From Actinobacteria bacterium UBA2541 (GTDB lineage: Bacteria; Actinomycetota; Actinomycetes; Nanopelagicales; Nanopelagicaceae): DNA of 6,543 nucleotides. Positions 1 to 6,543 of this stretch are shown here, in pieces (position 1 is the first letter of the stretch; every line of letters starts with the position of its first letter). The translations under genes and the position numbers were made by a program. The notes under the pieces are model-generated. The model was not told where the DNA came from and searched no databases. It saw nothing but the letters and a program-made list of their open reading frames with translations. The stretch lies in contig DDMR01000010.1 in assembly GCA_002340925.1 (NCBI GenBank), forward strand, positions 3,722-10,264. The letters run 5' to 3'.

Positions 1-1031
1 CCGACAAAGTGAGCGCCGAAAGTATCGAGGGTCTGCGCGCTGGCGCTACGCCACCCGTAAATCGCTTGGTTTGGATCCCCTACCGCGGTGACTGCATGGC
101 CATTTCCGTATAAAGCGGATAAGAATTTAACTTGGCTGACTGACGTGTCCTGATATTCATCAAGTAACACAATCTTGAATTTAGCGCGTTCGGCATCAAT
201 TATCTCTTGGCCAAATTCGCCATTCACAAGTTTTGCTACAAGTGACATCTGATCATTAAAGGTAAGCAACCCACGTTCAAATCTATATCTTTCATATTCA
301 TCTACCATCGGAAGAATCGCTAGGCGTTCCTTTAGCGATGATTGCAAGTCGCGAACCGGATCATTTGATTGGCTATCTGAAATAGTTGAGAATTTATCTA
401 GAATCGATTCGCAGAATCCTCGAACTTCTGCCGTGCTCTTTCCATGTTCGCCAAGTGCAGCAGATAAGCCCATGACTTTATCCACGATGGTTTTTGCAGA
501 GTGTGAGATGTCGCTGCCATTTGTGGCTTCGCTTGCAAAGTTGTTAACGATGTTATTTGCAATCTGCCAAGCCGCTGCTTCGCCGATTGGATCAGAAGTC
601 GCATCTACGCCAATTCGAATCGCATGCTCGGATAAAACTCGACCTGCATAAGAGTGATAAGTCGAAACCGTAACTGCAATATCAATCTCGCTCTTGCTGA
701 CGCTATCTAAAGGAAGTAGCCCAATTGTGCGAAGTTGGCGCAACCGTTTTCGGATTCGTGAGGCAAGTTCGCCAGCTGCTTTTCGGGTAAATGTAAGACC
801 GAGAATTTCCTCTGGTTTAACAATTCCATTTGCAACTAACCAGAGAACCCGCGCACTCATCGTTTCGGTCTTGCCAGATCCAGCGCCTGCGATTACAACT
901 GTTGGTCCAAGGTGAAGTGATTCGATAATTGGGATTTGCTCATCACTTGGACCTTTAAATTTTGGATCGATTGTGCGAAGTGCATTGCCGATATCTTTGG
1001 CCGAATACTTAATTTTCTCGTTATCTATCAT
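1..1031 (-). CDS. adnB: AdnB-like UvrD-family ATP-dependent DNA helicase, N-terminal 343 residues (cut by left edge)
   Basis: This is the second subunit of a predicted AdnAB motor-nuclease, which unwinds and resects double-strand break ends. I translated the reverse strand by hand from position 1031; the frame stays open to base 1. Superfamily 1A helicase motifs appear in order: Q-motif DEQ (residues 30-32), Walker A AGAGSGKT (48-55, K54), motif Ia LTFTRKAAGEL (79-89), motif Ib TYHSYA (124-129), Walker B DEYQD (291-295), and motif III DPNQAIYGWR (319-328). All match the canonical UvrD/Rep pattern, so the motor looks active. Motifs IV-VI and the expected C-terminal RecB-like nuclease lie beyond the window. 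The start is firm: an in-frame TAA sits directly before the ATG and a good ribosome binding site lies upstream. The ATG overlaps the adnA stop by four bases. The AdnB name rests on being the downstream paralogue of an AdnA-like gene; from the fragment alone it could only be called a UvrD/PcrA-like helicase. Confidence 0.88.
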   Translation of the reverse strand, partial: MIDNEKIKYSAKDIGNALRTIDPKFKGPSDEQIPIIESLHLGPTVVIAGAGSGKTETMSARVLWLVANGIVKPEEILGLTFTRKAAGELASRIRKRLRQLRTIGLLPLDSVSKSEIDIAVTVSTYHSYAGRVLSEHAIRIGVDATSDPIGEAAAWQIANNIVNNFASEATNGSDISHSAKTIVDKVMGLSAALGEHGKSTAEVRGFCESILDKFSTISDSQSNDPVRDLQSSLKERLAILPMVDEYERYRFERGLLTFNDQMSLVAKLVNGEFGQEIIDAERAKFKIVLLDEYQDTSVSQVKFLSALYGNGHAVTAVGDPNQAIYGWRSASAQTLDTFGAHFV

Positions 1032-4000
1032 TTATCAATCACCTTCCGCCCTTGGGGCTGGATGGGGCAAATCCCTTTAACGGCGCACATTCGACAGCGA
1101 TCATTCACGGTTGCAATAAATTCATTTGCCGACATTCCATCGGCGGCTGCGATGACTTCGGCTTTGATTGTTTCGTGATCTTTAACTGGTTGTGGTTTCG
1201 CAGATGCCGATTTTCCATCTGTGCCCAAAAATAGTAATTCAGCGCCTGCGCTCTCGGTGCCAGGTGATTCGCCAGTAAATGCATCTTCATAAACTGCAAG
1301 TTGATATCCAGCCAATTGCTTATGATCTTCAGCTTTCTTCTTTGAAATATCTGGGGCACCAGTCTTCAGATCTACGATATAGACGTGACCTTCGCTATCA
1401 ACTTCTACGCGGTCAACACTTCCATTAAACAGTGCTCGGCCAATTATCTTTTTAAACTCACCTTCGACGGCGAATAGAGTCCTATTTGATTTATTTGTTG
1501 AATGCCACTTATAAAATTTCTCCAATTTTTCTAGCGCTAATTTAAATTGATAATCTCGCACCCAACCTTTATTTCCATCAATCAGCTGCCAGCCATTTTC
1601 GAGTCGAGTAGCAAGTTCATCAAAAGTTAATCCAGGTTCGCCCTTCAACATCGCAGCTAGTGAGTGAATTGCGATACCGAGCAATTGCGCTGTGGAATCG
1701 CCATCACGACCACCACTCTTTTCAATAAACCACTTAAGTCCGCATTCCGAGAAGGATTGAAGATTGCTTGGTGAAACTGAAACTTCGGCATCAGGCGGAA
1801 GTATCGGTTCAGTCGTGCTCAGACTTAATCCACCTAACCAATTTTCAACTTTTGCGCTCTGAATTTCTCTAGCAGCCAAGGTTTGCAGAAGTTTGGCGGA
1901 GAACTCATTTTTTGTTGAATCAAGGTCTTCAAGATTTCTGCGCAAAGTTGAAACTAAAGCTTGTGGTGTCAACGATCTTGGAAGGTCGAGAACTTCGGCT
2001 TCAATCGAAGAGATTCCATGAACCGCTTCATAAATCTCTTCGAAATATTGTGAAGGTTCGGAATCATCTTCCTTTGAATATGCCGTAACAACCAAGGCCT
2101 GCTTCGCCCTGGAAATAGCCACTTTTAAGAGCCTTCGCTCATCTTCCACTAACGCACTAGCAGCACTAGCTTCAATCTCACGGCGCGCAGTTGCTTGAGT
2201 CCGTTCTGATTCAACAAGCCTTTCGCTGCCAAGCAAAGAGCCTCGAGCTTTTAGATTTGGCCAGACTCCTTCTTGCAGACCAGTTATGGCAACTAGATCC
2301 CATTCCAAACCCTTTGCGCTGTGGACTGTCATAACATTGACAACTTCACCACGTTGGCCGTGGGCCGCAATTGCATCGCTTTGAATTGATTCGCTAAGAA
2401 TTTGGTCCAAGAATAATTGTGGATCTGAATCTGGCATACGTTCAGCAAAGCGCCGTGCAGATTCAAAGAGCGTAATCACTGCATCTAAATCTCGATCTGC
2501 AGCTGCCCCACGCATTCCACCTTTAAGCGCTCGATTTCGCCAGGTGGTTGCAAGTGAATCACCTTCATAATTCTTAGCCGTGCTCCAGATAGCCCAGATT
2601 AAATCTGCGATATCAACCTTCTTTGAACCCTTGGAATTCATGCGGACAACTTTGCGAGCTTCAGCAATAACATCAGCGATTCGCTTTAATGAAAGCAGTT
2701 GCTCCCATGGCAGTGGGGCATCATTGTTGTCGATGGTTTCTAGAATTATTTGCGTCGAAGGCTTTGCCTCATCACCGGGTTCACGTAATTTTCCAAGATC
2801 GATACGCATTTGACGAAGTGAAAGTGCATCTGCCCCACCAAATTCGGAGAAGAGAATCTCTTCGATTAAATCCCAGTTGCTAGGAACCAACTTGATTGTA
2901 CCGAGTGCGATTTGAGCAATCGTTAAAATTGGTTTAATCGCTGGATTCTCGCCAAGTGCCTGCGCATCTGAATCGATTCGAACTGGAATGTTGTTTAGGG
3001 CAAATGCTCTAGAGATTGCTGATACTCCAGCGCCAGGTGAGCGCAGAATTACCGCCATCTGCGACCAAGCAACTCCATCTCGCAAGTGGGCAGTTCTAAA
3101 TGCATGAGCAATATAATTCGCGCAATCTGATTGGCTGGCCAGCTTTGCTACATCTATTTTTCCCGCATTGATTCTAGAAGTAGCGTCTTTCGCGCCTTTT
3201 GCTTCATCGTTCTCTTTACTAACCTCAATTGTTTTGCCGGGGTTTCTAAATTTTGTTGACACCGTATTGCAAAGTTCGGTAATTGAATTCGGCATCCGAA
3301 GTGCAGTGGTTAGTTCTAGTGCTTCAAAGTTGTTGTTAGCGGCATAGGACCGAACACCTTCTGGATCTGCACCTCTGAATTGGCCGATTGCAGATTGCGG
3401 GTCAGCAAATAAAATTACTCGATCACTTGCCAGTAAATCTAGAAGATCGCGCTGTGAATTATCGCTCTCTTGAAATTCGTCAATAACGATTACTTTAAAT
3501 TTATTCTGGAAAGATTCGCGAATCTTCGTTCTCTTATTTAAGTCAAAGATCGCCTGCGAAATAATCGAACTCGAGTCAATTCGCTTTGCAGCGCCCGAAA
3601 CAAAGCCATATCGAATACCAAGGATTTGGTCATAAATCTTCCAGAAGTTTGCAGCTGGCTCCCACCATGGTTCATTTAGTAGGTGACCTCTTTCGATTAA
3701 CTCTTTATAGGTGAAATTTCTCTCACTAGCGCGAAGAATCAAATCTCTAAGTTCTCGTGCAAATCCCTTAGTTGAGAGCGCAGGCTCTAATACTTTTGGC
3801 CACTTGACTTGTGGCGAATGTTCAGGATTGGCTAAGAGTTCGCGAATAAAAGAATCTTGTTCGGCGCCCGAAATCAGAACATACTTTGGATCATCCGCTT
3901 CTACCTGGGTATTGATAATAGAGAATGCGAGTGAATGAAATGTTCGAACAATTGGCTCGAATGCATTTGCACCAGATTGAATAACTATTTTGTCGCGAAG

Positions 4001-4291
4001 CTCTGAAGCCCGTTCGCGACCATAAGATAAAACCAGAATTGAATTTGGATCTATGCCAGAATTGCCAGGTTTAACACCATCGGATTTAATTAGTGAGACG
4101 ACAGTCTCAACCAGCGTAGAAGTTTTGCCGCTACCTGGACCACCAAAAACAATTAGCCGCGGCGCTTTGGAATCGATGACCAATTTCTGTTCATCGGTTG
4201 GTGCAAAATCCGAAGGCGCTACGACAGGGCGAATCAGCTCTATCTTCTGTGCTGTTCGCGCATTTCGCGCTTTTTCCTCAAATCGGGCCAT
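1028..4291 (-). CDS. adnA: AdnA-like helicase-nuclease (UvrD-like motor plus RecB-like nuclease), 1087 aa
   Basis: Predicted AdnA subunit of the actinobacterial AdnAB complex, which resects DNA double-strand breaks for recombination; acts on chromosomal DNA in the cytoplasm. The N-terminal motor shows DEQ (33-35), Walker A GGPGSGKT (50-57), a divergent motif Ia LSYGRERASEL (88-98), TFHSLA (117-122), Walker B DEFQESD (271-277), motif III with QFRGA (304-308), motif IV around R332, motif V TVHSAKGLEWD (655-665) and motif VI VAISRAK (724-730). The C-terminal nuclease has H876, GSVDR (D960), VDLKTG (D974, K976) and QLAGY (Q992, Y996). C850, C1066, C1069 and C1075 form the one-plus-three cysteine pattern of AddB/RecB-type iron-sulfur nucleases. 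Length is close to the mycobacterial subunits of roughly 1050-1100 aa. The ATG has no clear Shine-Dalgarno, but no alternative ATG, GTG or TTG fits between it and the Q-motif. The family assignment is strong. The A-versus-B label rests on gene order and the divergent motor motifs. Confidence 0.9.
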   Translation of the reverse strand: MARFEEKARNARTAQKIELIRPVVAPSDFAPTDEQKLVIDSKAPRLIVFGGPGSGKTSTLVETVVSLIKSDGVKPGNSGIDPNSILVLSYGRERASELRDKIVIQSGANAFEPIVRTFHSLAFSIINTQVEADDPKYVLISGAEQDSFIRELLANPEHSPQVKWPKVLEPALSTKGFARELRDLILRASERNFTYKELIERGHLLNEPWWEPAANFWKIYDQILGIRYGFVSGAAKRIDSSSIISQAIFDLNKRTKIRESFQNKFKVIVIDEFQESDNSQRDLLDLLASDRVILFADPQSAIGQFRGADPEGVRSYAANNNFEALELTTALRMPNSITELCNTVSTKFRNPGKTIEVSKENDEAKGAKDATSRINAGKIDVAKLASQSDCANYIAHAFRTAHLRDGVAWSQMAVILRSPGAGVSAISRAFALNNIPVRIDSDAQALGENPAIKPILTIAQIALGTIKLVPSNWDLIEEILFSEFGGADALSLRQMRIDLGKLREPGDEAKPSTQIILETIDNNDAPLPWEQLLSLKRIADVIAEARKVVRMNSKGSKKVDIADLIWAIWSTAKNYEGDSLATTWRNRALKGGMRGAAADRDLDAVITLFESARRFAERMPDSDPQLFLDQILSESIQSDAIAAHGQRGEVVNVMTVHSAKGLEWDLVAITGLQEGVWPNLKARGSLLGSERLVESERTQATARREIEASAASALVEDERRLLKVAISRAKQALVVTAYSKEDDSEPSQYFEEIYEAVHGISSIEAEVLDLPRSLTPQALVSTLRRNLEDLDSTKNEFSAKLLQTLAAREIQSAKVENWLGGLSLSTTEPILPPDAEVSVSPSNLQSFSECGLKWFIEKSGGRDGDSTAQLLGIAIHSLAAMLKGEPGLTFDELATRLENGWQLIDGNKGWVRDYQFKLALEKLEKFYKWHSTNKSNRTLFAVEGEFKKIIGRALFNGSVDRVEVDSEGHVYIVDLKTGAPDISKKKAEDHKQLAGYQLAVYEDAFTGESPGTESAGAELLFLGTDGKSASAKPQPVKDHETIKAEVIAAADGMSANEFIATVNDRCRMCAVKGICPIQPQGRKVIDK
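1038..1047 (-). promoter_or_regulatory. Ribosome binding site of adnB, inside the adnA 3' end
   Basis: On the minus strand the sequence GGAAGGTGAT lies within the last codons of adnA and resembles the anti-16S-complementary consensus. The GGAAGG core (1042-1047) ends 10 bases before the adnB ATG at 1031. It is followed by an in-frame TAA and then by ATGA, where the adnB start and the adnA TGA stop overlap (1028-1031). The arrangement is typical of translational coupling or termination-reinitiation and fixes the adnB start. Confidence 0.7.
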
Positions 4292-4336
4292 GGGCCTATC
4301 TAACCCAAGGGCGCCGACAAAATCCCCAAAGCAGCG
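4292..4336 (-). other. 45-base gap between typA and adnA, the only intergenic space in the window
   Basis: The gap runs from just after the typA TAG to the adnA ATG. I see no strong Shine-Dalgarno (AGG occurs only 4-6 bases from the ATG, too close), no GC-rich hairpin followed by a T-run, and no good -35/-10 pair. TTAGAT about 7-12 bases before the ATG sits where the -10 box of a leaderless actinobacterial transcript would lie, but it matches the consensus poorly. The best reading is a short spacer within an operon. Confidence 0.55.
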
Positions 4337-6247
4337 CTATTCGGCGTTCTGGTTAACCTTTTTAGCGCGACCGACGTTACGAGCTCGCTCATTTTGATCA
4401 AGAATTGTCTTGCGGACGCGGACGTGTTTTGGAGTTACCTCAACGCATTCATCTTCGCGACAGAATTCAAGAGCTTGTTCAAGGTTAAGCAATCTTGGCG
4501 GAATAATTCGATTCGCATCATCGGCACCAGATGAACGCATATTTGTTAGCTTCTTCTCGCGAACAATATTTACATCCATATCTTCGGTGCGAGAATTCTC
4601 GCCGACAATCATTCCTTCATAAACTTCAGTTCCAACTTCAAGGAAGATTACTCCGCGCTCTTGCACACCATCAACTGCATAAGCAGTAACGATGCCGCGA
4701 CGGTCAGCAACAAGTGAACCACTAAGACGTGTACGAATCTCACCATTCCAGTTTTCATAACCATCGAATACATGGTGCAGCAAACCGGTTCCGCGAGTTT
4801 CAGTTAAGAATTCGGTACGGAATCCAATAAGACCTCGTGATGGAACTTTGTAATCCATACGGATCCAACCGGTTCCGTGGTTAACCATTTGCTCCATACG
4901 CCCTTTGCGAAGCGCCATAAGTTGGGTAACAACTCCAAGATAATCATCTGGAATATCAATGCTTAAACGTTCCATCGGCTCTTGTAGTTTTCCATCAACA
5001 GTTTTTACAACCACTTGTGGCTTACCAACAGTTAATTCGAAACCTTCACGGCGCATAATCTCAACGAGCACTGCAAGTTGTAATTCACCGCGGCCTTGAA
5101 CTTCCCAAGTATCTGGACGTTCAGTATTGAGAACACGAAGTGAGACGTTACCGATTAGTTCAGCATCGAGACGGTTCTTAACTTGGCGGGCAGTCAGAAG
5201 CTTTCCTTCTTGTCCTGCGATTGGCGAAGTATTGATACCAATTGTCATCGAGATAGATGGTTCATCAACGATGATTAGAGGCAGCGCATGTGGCTTTTCA
5301 AGGTCAGCAAGAGTTTCGCCCAAGGTAATGGTTTCAATTCCTGCGATAGCAACGATGTCGCCAGGACCAGCTTCTAGCGCCGGAACCCGCTCTAAACCAT
5401 CTGTAATTAGCAGTTCAGAAATCTTTACGCGCTCGCTAGTTCCATCGGTCTTCATCCACATGACGTTCTCGCCTTTTTTAATTACACCCTCGCGAATTCG
5501 GCAAAGTGCAAGACGACCAAGGTAAGGAGATGAGTCCAAGTTTGTAACGTGCGCTTGTAGCGGTGCACCTTCGTGATAAACCGGAGCCGGGATCGTATTG
5601 AAAATAACTTCAAATAACGCGTCCAAGTTTTCACGATCTGGCATCACACCATTTTCTGGACGGTTCATTGATGCGCGACCAGCTTTTGCTGAAGCATAAA
5701 CAACCGGGAATTCAATTTGATCATCATTCGCATCAAGATCCATGAACAGGCCATAAGCCTCGTCAACAACTTCTGGAATACGTGAATCTGGACGATCTAC
5801 TTTATTGATTACCAAAATTACTGGAAGGTTTTTCTCAAGTGCTTTACGGAGCACAAAACGGGTTTGTGGAAGTGGTCCTTCAGATGCATCGACGAGAAGA
5901 ATTACACCGTCAACCATTTCAAGTCCACGTTCTACTTCACCACCGAAGTCTGCGTGACCTGGTGTATCAATAATGTTTACGGTCTGGGCACCACGACGGA
6001 TTGATGTGTTCTTCGCGAGAATTGTGATTCCTTTTTCGCGTTCAAGATCCATCGAGTCCATAACACGGTCACGGTTCTCGCCCTCTTTCTGGTGCTCGGA
6101 GAACGCACCGGATTGAGTCAACATCGCATCGACCAGCGTGGTCTTGCCATGGTCTACGTGAGCAATGATTGCAACGTTACGAAGTTCATCGCGCGCCTTG
6201 AGTTCGCCAGTTATATATGGGCTTTTCTCGTATCTTATTCTTGTCAT
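4337..6247 (-). CDS. typA: TypA/BipA translational GTPase, 636 aa
   Basis: A ribosome-associated GTPase of the EF-G/LepA class, linked in other bacteria to 50S assembly, growth in the cold and stress responses. The GTPase motifs are all present: G1 AHVDHGKT (29-36), switch I EREKGITI (69-76, T75), G3 DTPGH (94-98), G4 NKVD (148-151) and G5 SAK (186-188). A beta-barrel domain II follows (about 225-320), then EF-G-like domains III and V ([11 protein letters not shown], 470-480), and the TypA-specific C-terminal domain with [10 protein letters not shown] (568-577) and [10 protein letters not shown] (605-614). Length matches the family (about 605-640). The N-terminus carries about 20 residues before the usual family start at [15 protein letters not shown]. 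No other ATG, GTG or TTG lies in that stretch, so the ATG at 6247 is kept. That ATG shares its A with the ychF TAA stop, implying coupled translation; the upstream ribosome binding site is weak. No missing key residue or frameshift was seen. Confidence 0.97.
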   Translation of the reverse strand: MTRIRYEKSPYITGELKARDELRNVAIIAHVDHGKTTLVDAMLTQSGAFSEHQKEGENRDRVMDSMDLEREKGITILAKNTSIRRGAQTVNIIDTPGHADFGGEVERGLEMVDGVILLVDASEGPLPQTRFVLRKALEKNLPVILVINKVDRPDSRIPEVVDEAYGLFMDLDANDDQIEFPVVYASAKAGRASMNRPENGVMPDRENLDALFEVIFNTIPAPVYHEGAPLQAHVTNLDSSPYLGRLALCRIREGVIKKGENVMWMKTDGTSERVKISELLITDGLERVPALEAGPGDIVAIAGIETITLGETLADLEKPHALPLIIVDEPSISMTIGINTSPIAGQEGKLLTARQVKNRLDAELIGNVSLRVLNTERPDTWEVQGRGELQLAVLVEIMRREGFELTVGKPQVVVKTVDGKLQEPMERLSIDIPDDYLGVVTQLMALRKGRMEQMVNHGTGWIRMDYKVPSRGLIGFRTEFLTETRGTGLLHHVFDGYENWNGEIRTRLSGSLVADRRGIVTAYAVDGVQERGVIFLEVGTEVYEGMIVGENSRTEDMDVNIVREKKLTNMRSSGADDANRIIPPRLLNLEQALEFCREDECVEVTPKHVRVRKTILDQNERARNVGRAKKVNQNAE

Positions 6248-6543
6248 TAGTTATTAAACCTAAATTCCACTACATCGCCATCGGACATTACATATTCCTT
6301 GCCTTCCATCCGGACCTTACCGCGGGCCTTGGCTTCCGCCATGGAACCTGCATCAACTAAATCGTTAAATGCAACGATTTCGGCCTTAATGAAACCTTTT
6401 TGGAAATCGGTGTGAATTACACCGGCTGCTACTGGCGCAGTATCTCCCTTATGAATAGTCCAAGCACGTGTTTCTTTTGGACCCGCAGTCAAATAAGTTT
6501 GCAAACCTAAAGTATTAAATCCGATTCGTGCCAGTGTTGAAAG
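6247..6543 (-). CDS. ychF: YchF/OLA1-family redox-regulated ATPase, C-terminal 98 residues (cut by right edge)
   Basis: YchF is an Obg-class P-loop NTPase that prefers ATP over GTP, binds ribosomes and is tied to stress and redox responses in other organisms. Only the C-terminal end lies in the window, and it is mostly the TGS domain. Visible family signatures are [19 protein letters not shown], the stretch [19 protein letters not shown], and the ending [20 protein letters not shown] followed by RFNN. The frame remains open to base 6543 (13 codons upstream of the TTG at 6504 read [13 protein letters not shown]), so that TTG is an internal leucine and not a start. The P-loop, switch regions and coiled-coil domain lie outside the window. 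The TAA stop shares one base with the typA ATG. Confidence 0.95.
   Translation of the reverse strand, partial: LSTLARIGFNTLGLQTYLTAGPKETRAWTIHKGDTAPVAAGVIHTDFQKGFIKAEIVAFNDLVDAGSMAEAKARGKVRMEGKEYVMSDGDVVEFRFNN

Noticed and set aside
398..1178. Several small open frames on both strands at the left end (about 60-84 codons).
   Set aside because: They lie opposite or out of frame with adnB and the adnA 3' end, whose translations carry clear family motifs. They are shadow frames.
4289..4339. typA and adnA share the same reading frame, separated by one TAG and 15 open codons, suggesting a possible readthrough or pyrrolysine-like fusion.
   Set aside because: TypA ends at its normal family C-terminus and adnA has its own ATG. 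A shared frame has a one-in-three chance and a short gap is often open. Nothing supports recoding.
4334..4368. Six-base inverted repeat (gcgcta / tagcgc) around the typA stop, with a ggttaacc palindrome in the loop, as a possible terminator.
   Set aside because: The stem is short, the loop is 23 bases and no T-run follows in the direction of transcription. Chance occurrence is likely.
4053..4397. A 114-codon plus-strand frame spanning the typA/adnA gap.
   Set aside because: It is antisense to the adnA Walker A region and the typA 3' end, has no recognisable protein features, and is best explained by codon bias of the opposite strand.
5127..5525. A 132-codon plus-strand frame within typA.
   Set aside because: It is antisense to a conserved TypA region, and its serine/arginine-rich translation resembles a reverse-strand shadow.
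1..6543. Frequent GATTCG/CGAATC words, considered as a possible dispersed repeat or a Chi-like or methylation motif.
   Set aside because: They arise from common codon pairs (for example CGA ATC, GAA TCG) at varying spacing, with no regular period, orientation bias or conserved flanks that I could see.

Overview
The window is a fully coding stretch of what is most likely a streamlined, low-GC actinobacterium. G+C by eye is in the low-to-mid forties percent. The main taxonomic clue is a tandem pair of UvrD-like helicase genes that fit AdnA and AdnB, the actinobacterial motor-nuclease for double-strand break resection. Tight gene packing and modest GC would suit freshwater acI-type Actinobacteria (Nanopelagicales) or a similar lineage. 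That placement is an inference and was not tested by any search.

Layout: all four genes lie on the minus strand, so transcription runs from the right edge to the left edge. In transcription order they are: (1) the C-terminal 98 residues of YchF, a P-loop NTPase, cut by the right edge; (2) complete typA/bipA, a ribosome-binding translational GTPase of 636 aa, whose ATG shares one base with the ychF stop; (3) after a 45-base gap, a complete AdnA-like helicase-nuclease of 1087 aa; (4) the first 343 residues of an AdnB-like helicase, whose ATG overlaps the adnA stop in an ATGA and which is cut by the left edge. No convincing terminator or strong promoter was seen inside the block, so it reads as one polycistronic unit.

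How they fit together: YchF and TypA both act at the ribosome. AdnA and AdnB are expected to form a heterodimer that unwinds and resects broken DNA ends. The 4-base overlap and a good ribosome binding site point to coupled, roughly equimolar production of the two subunits. AdnA has intact helicase motifs I, II, V and VI, an intact RecB-type nuclease core and a four-cysteine set expected to hold an iron-sulfur cluster. Its motifs Ia and III differ from the canonical forms found in AdnB, which suggests the two motors have different roles.

No mobile element, CRISPR array, RNA gene, prophage or clearly undescribed system was found. The region looks like ordinary chromosomal core. The points worth a second look are modest: motor asymmetry, translational coupling, the weak initiation signal of adnA, and the linkage of ribosomal GTPases to a break-repair machine.
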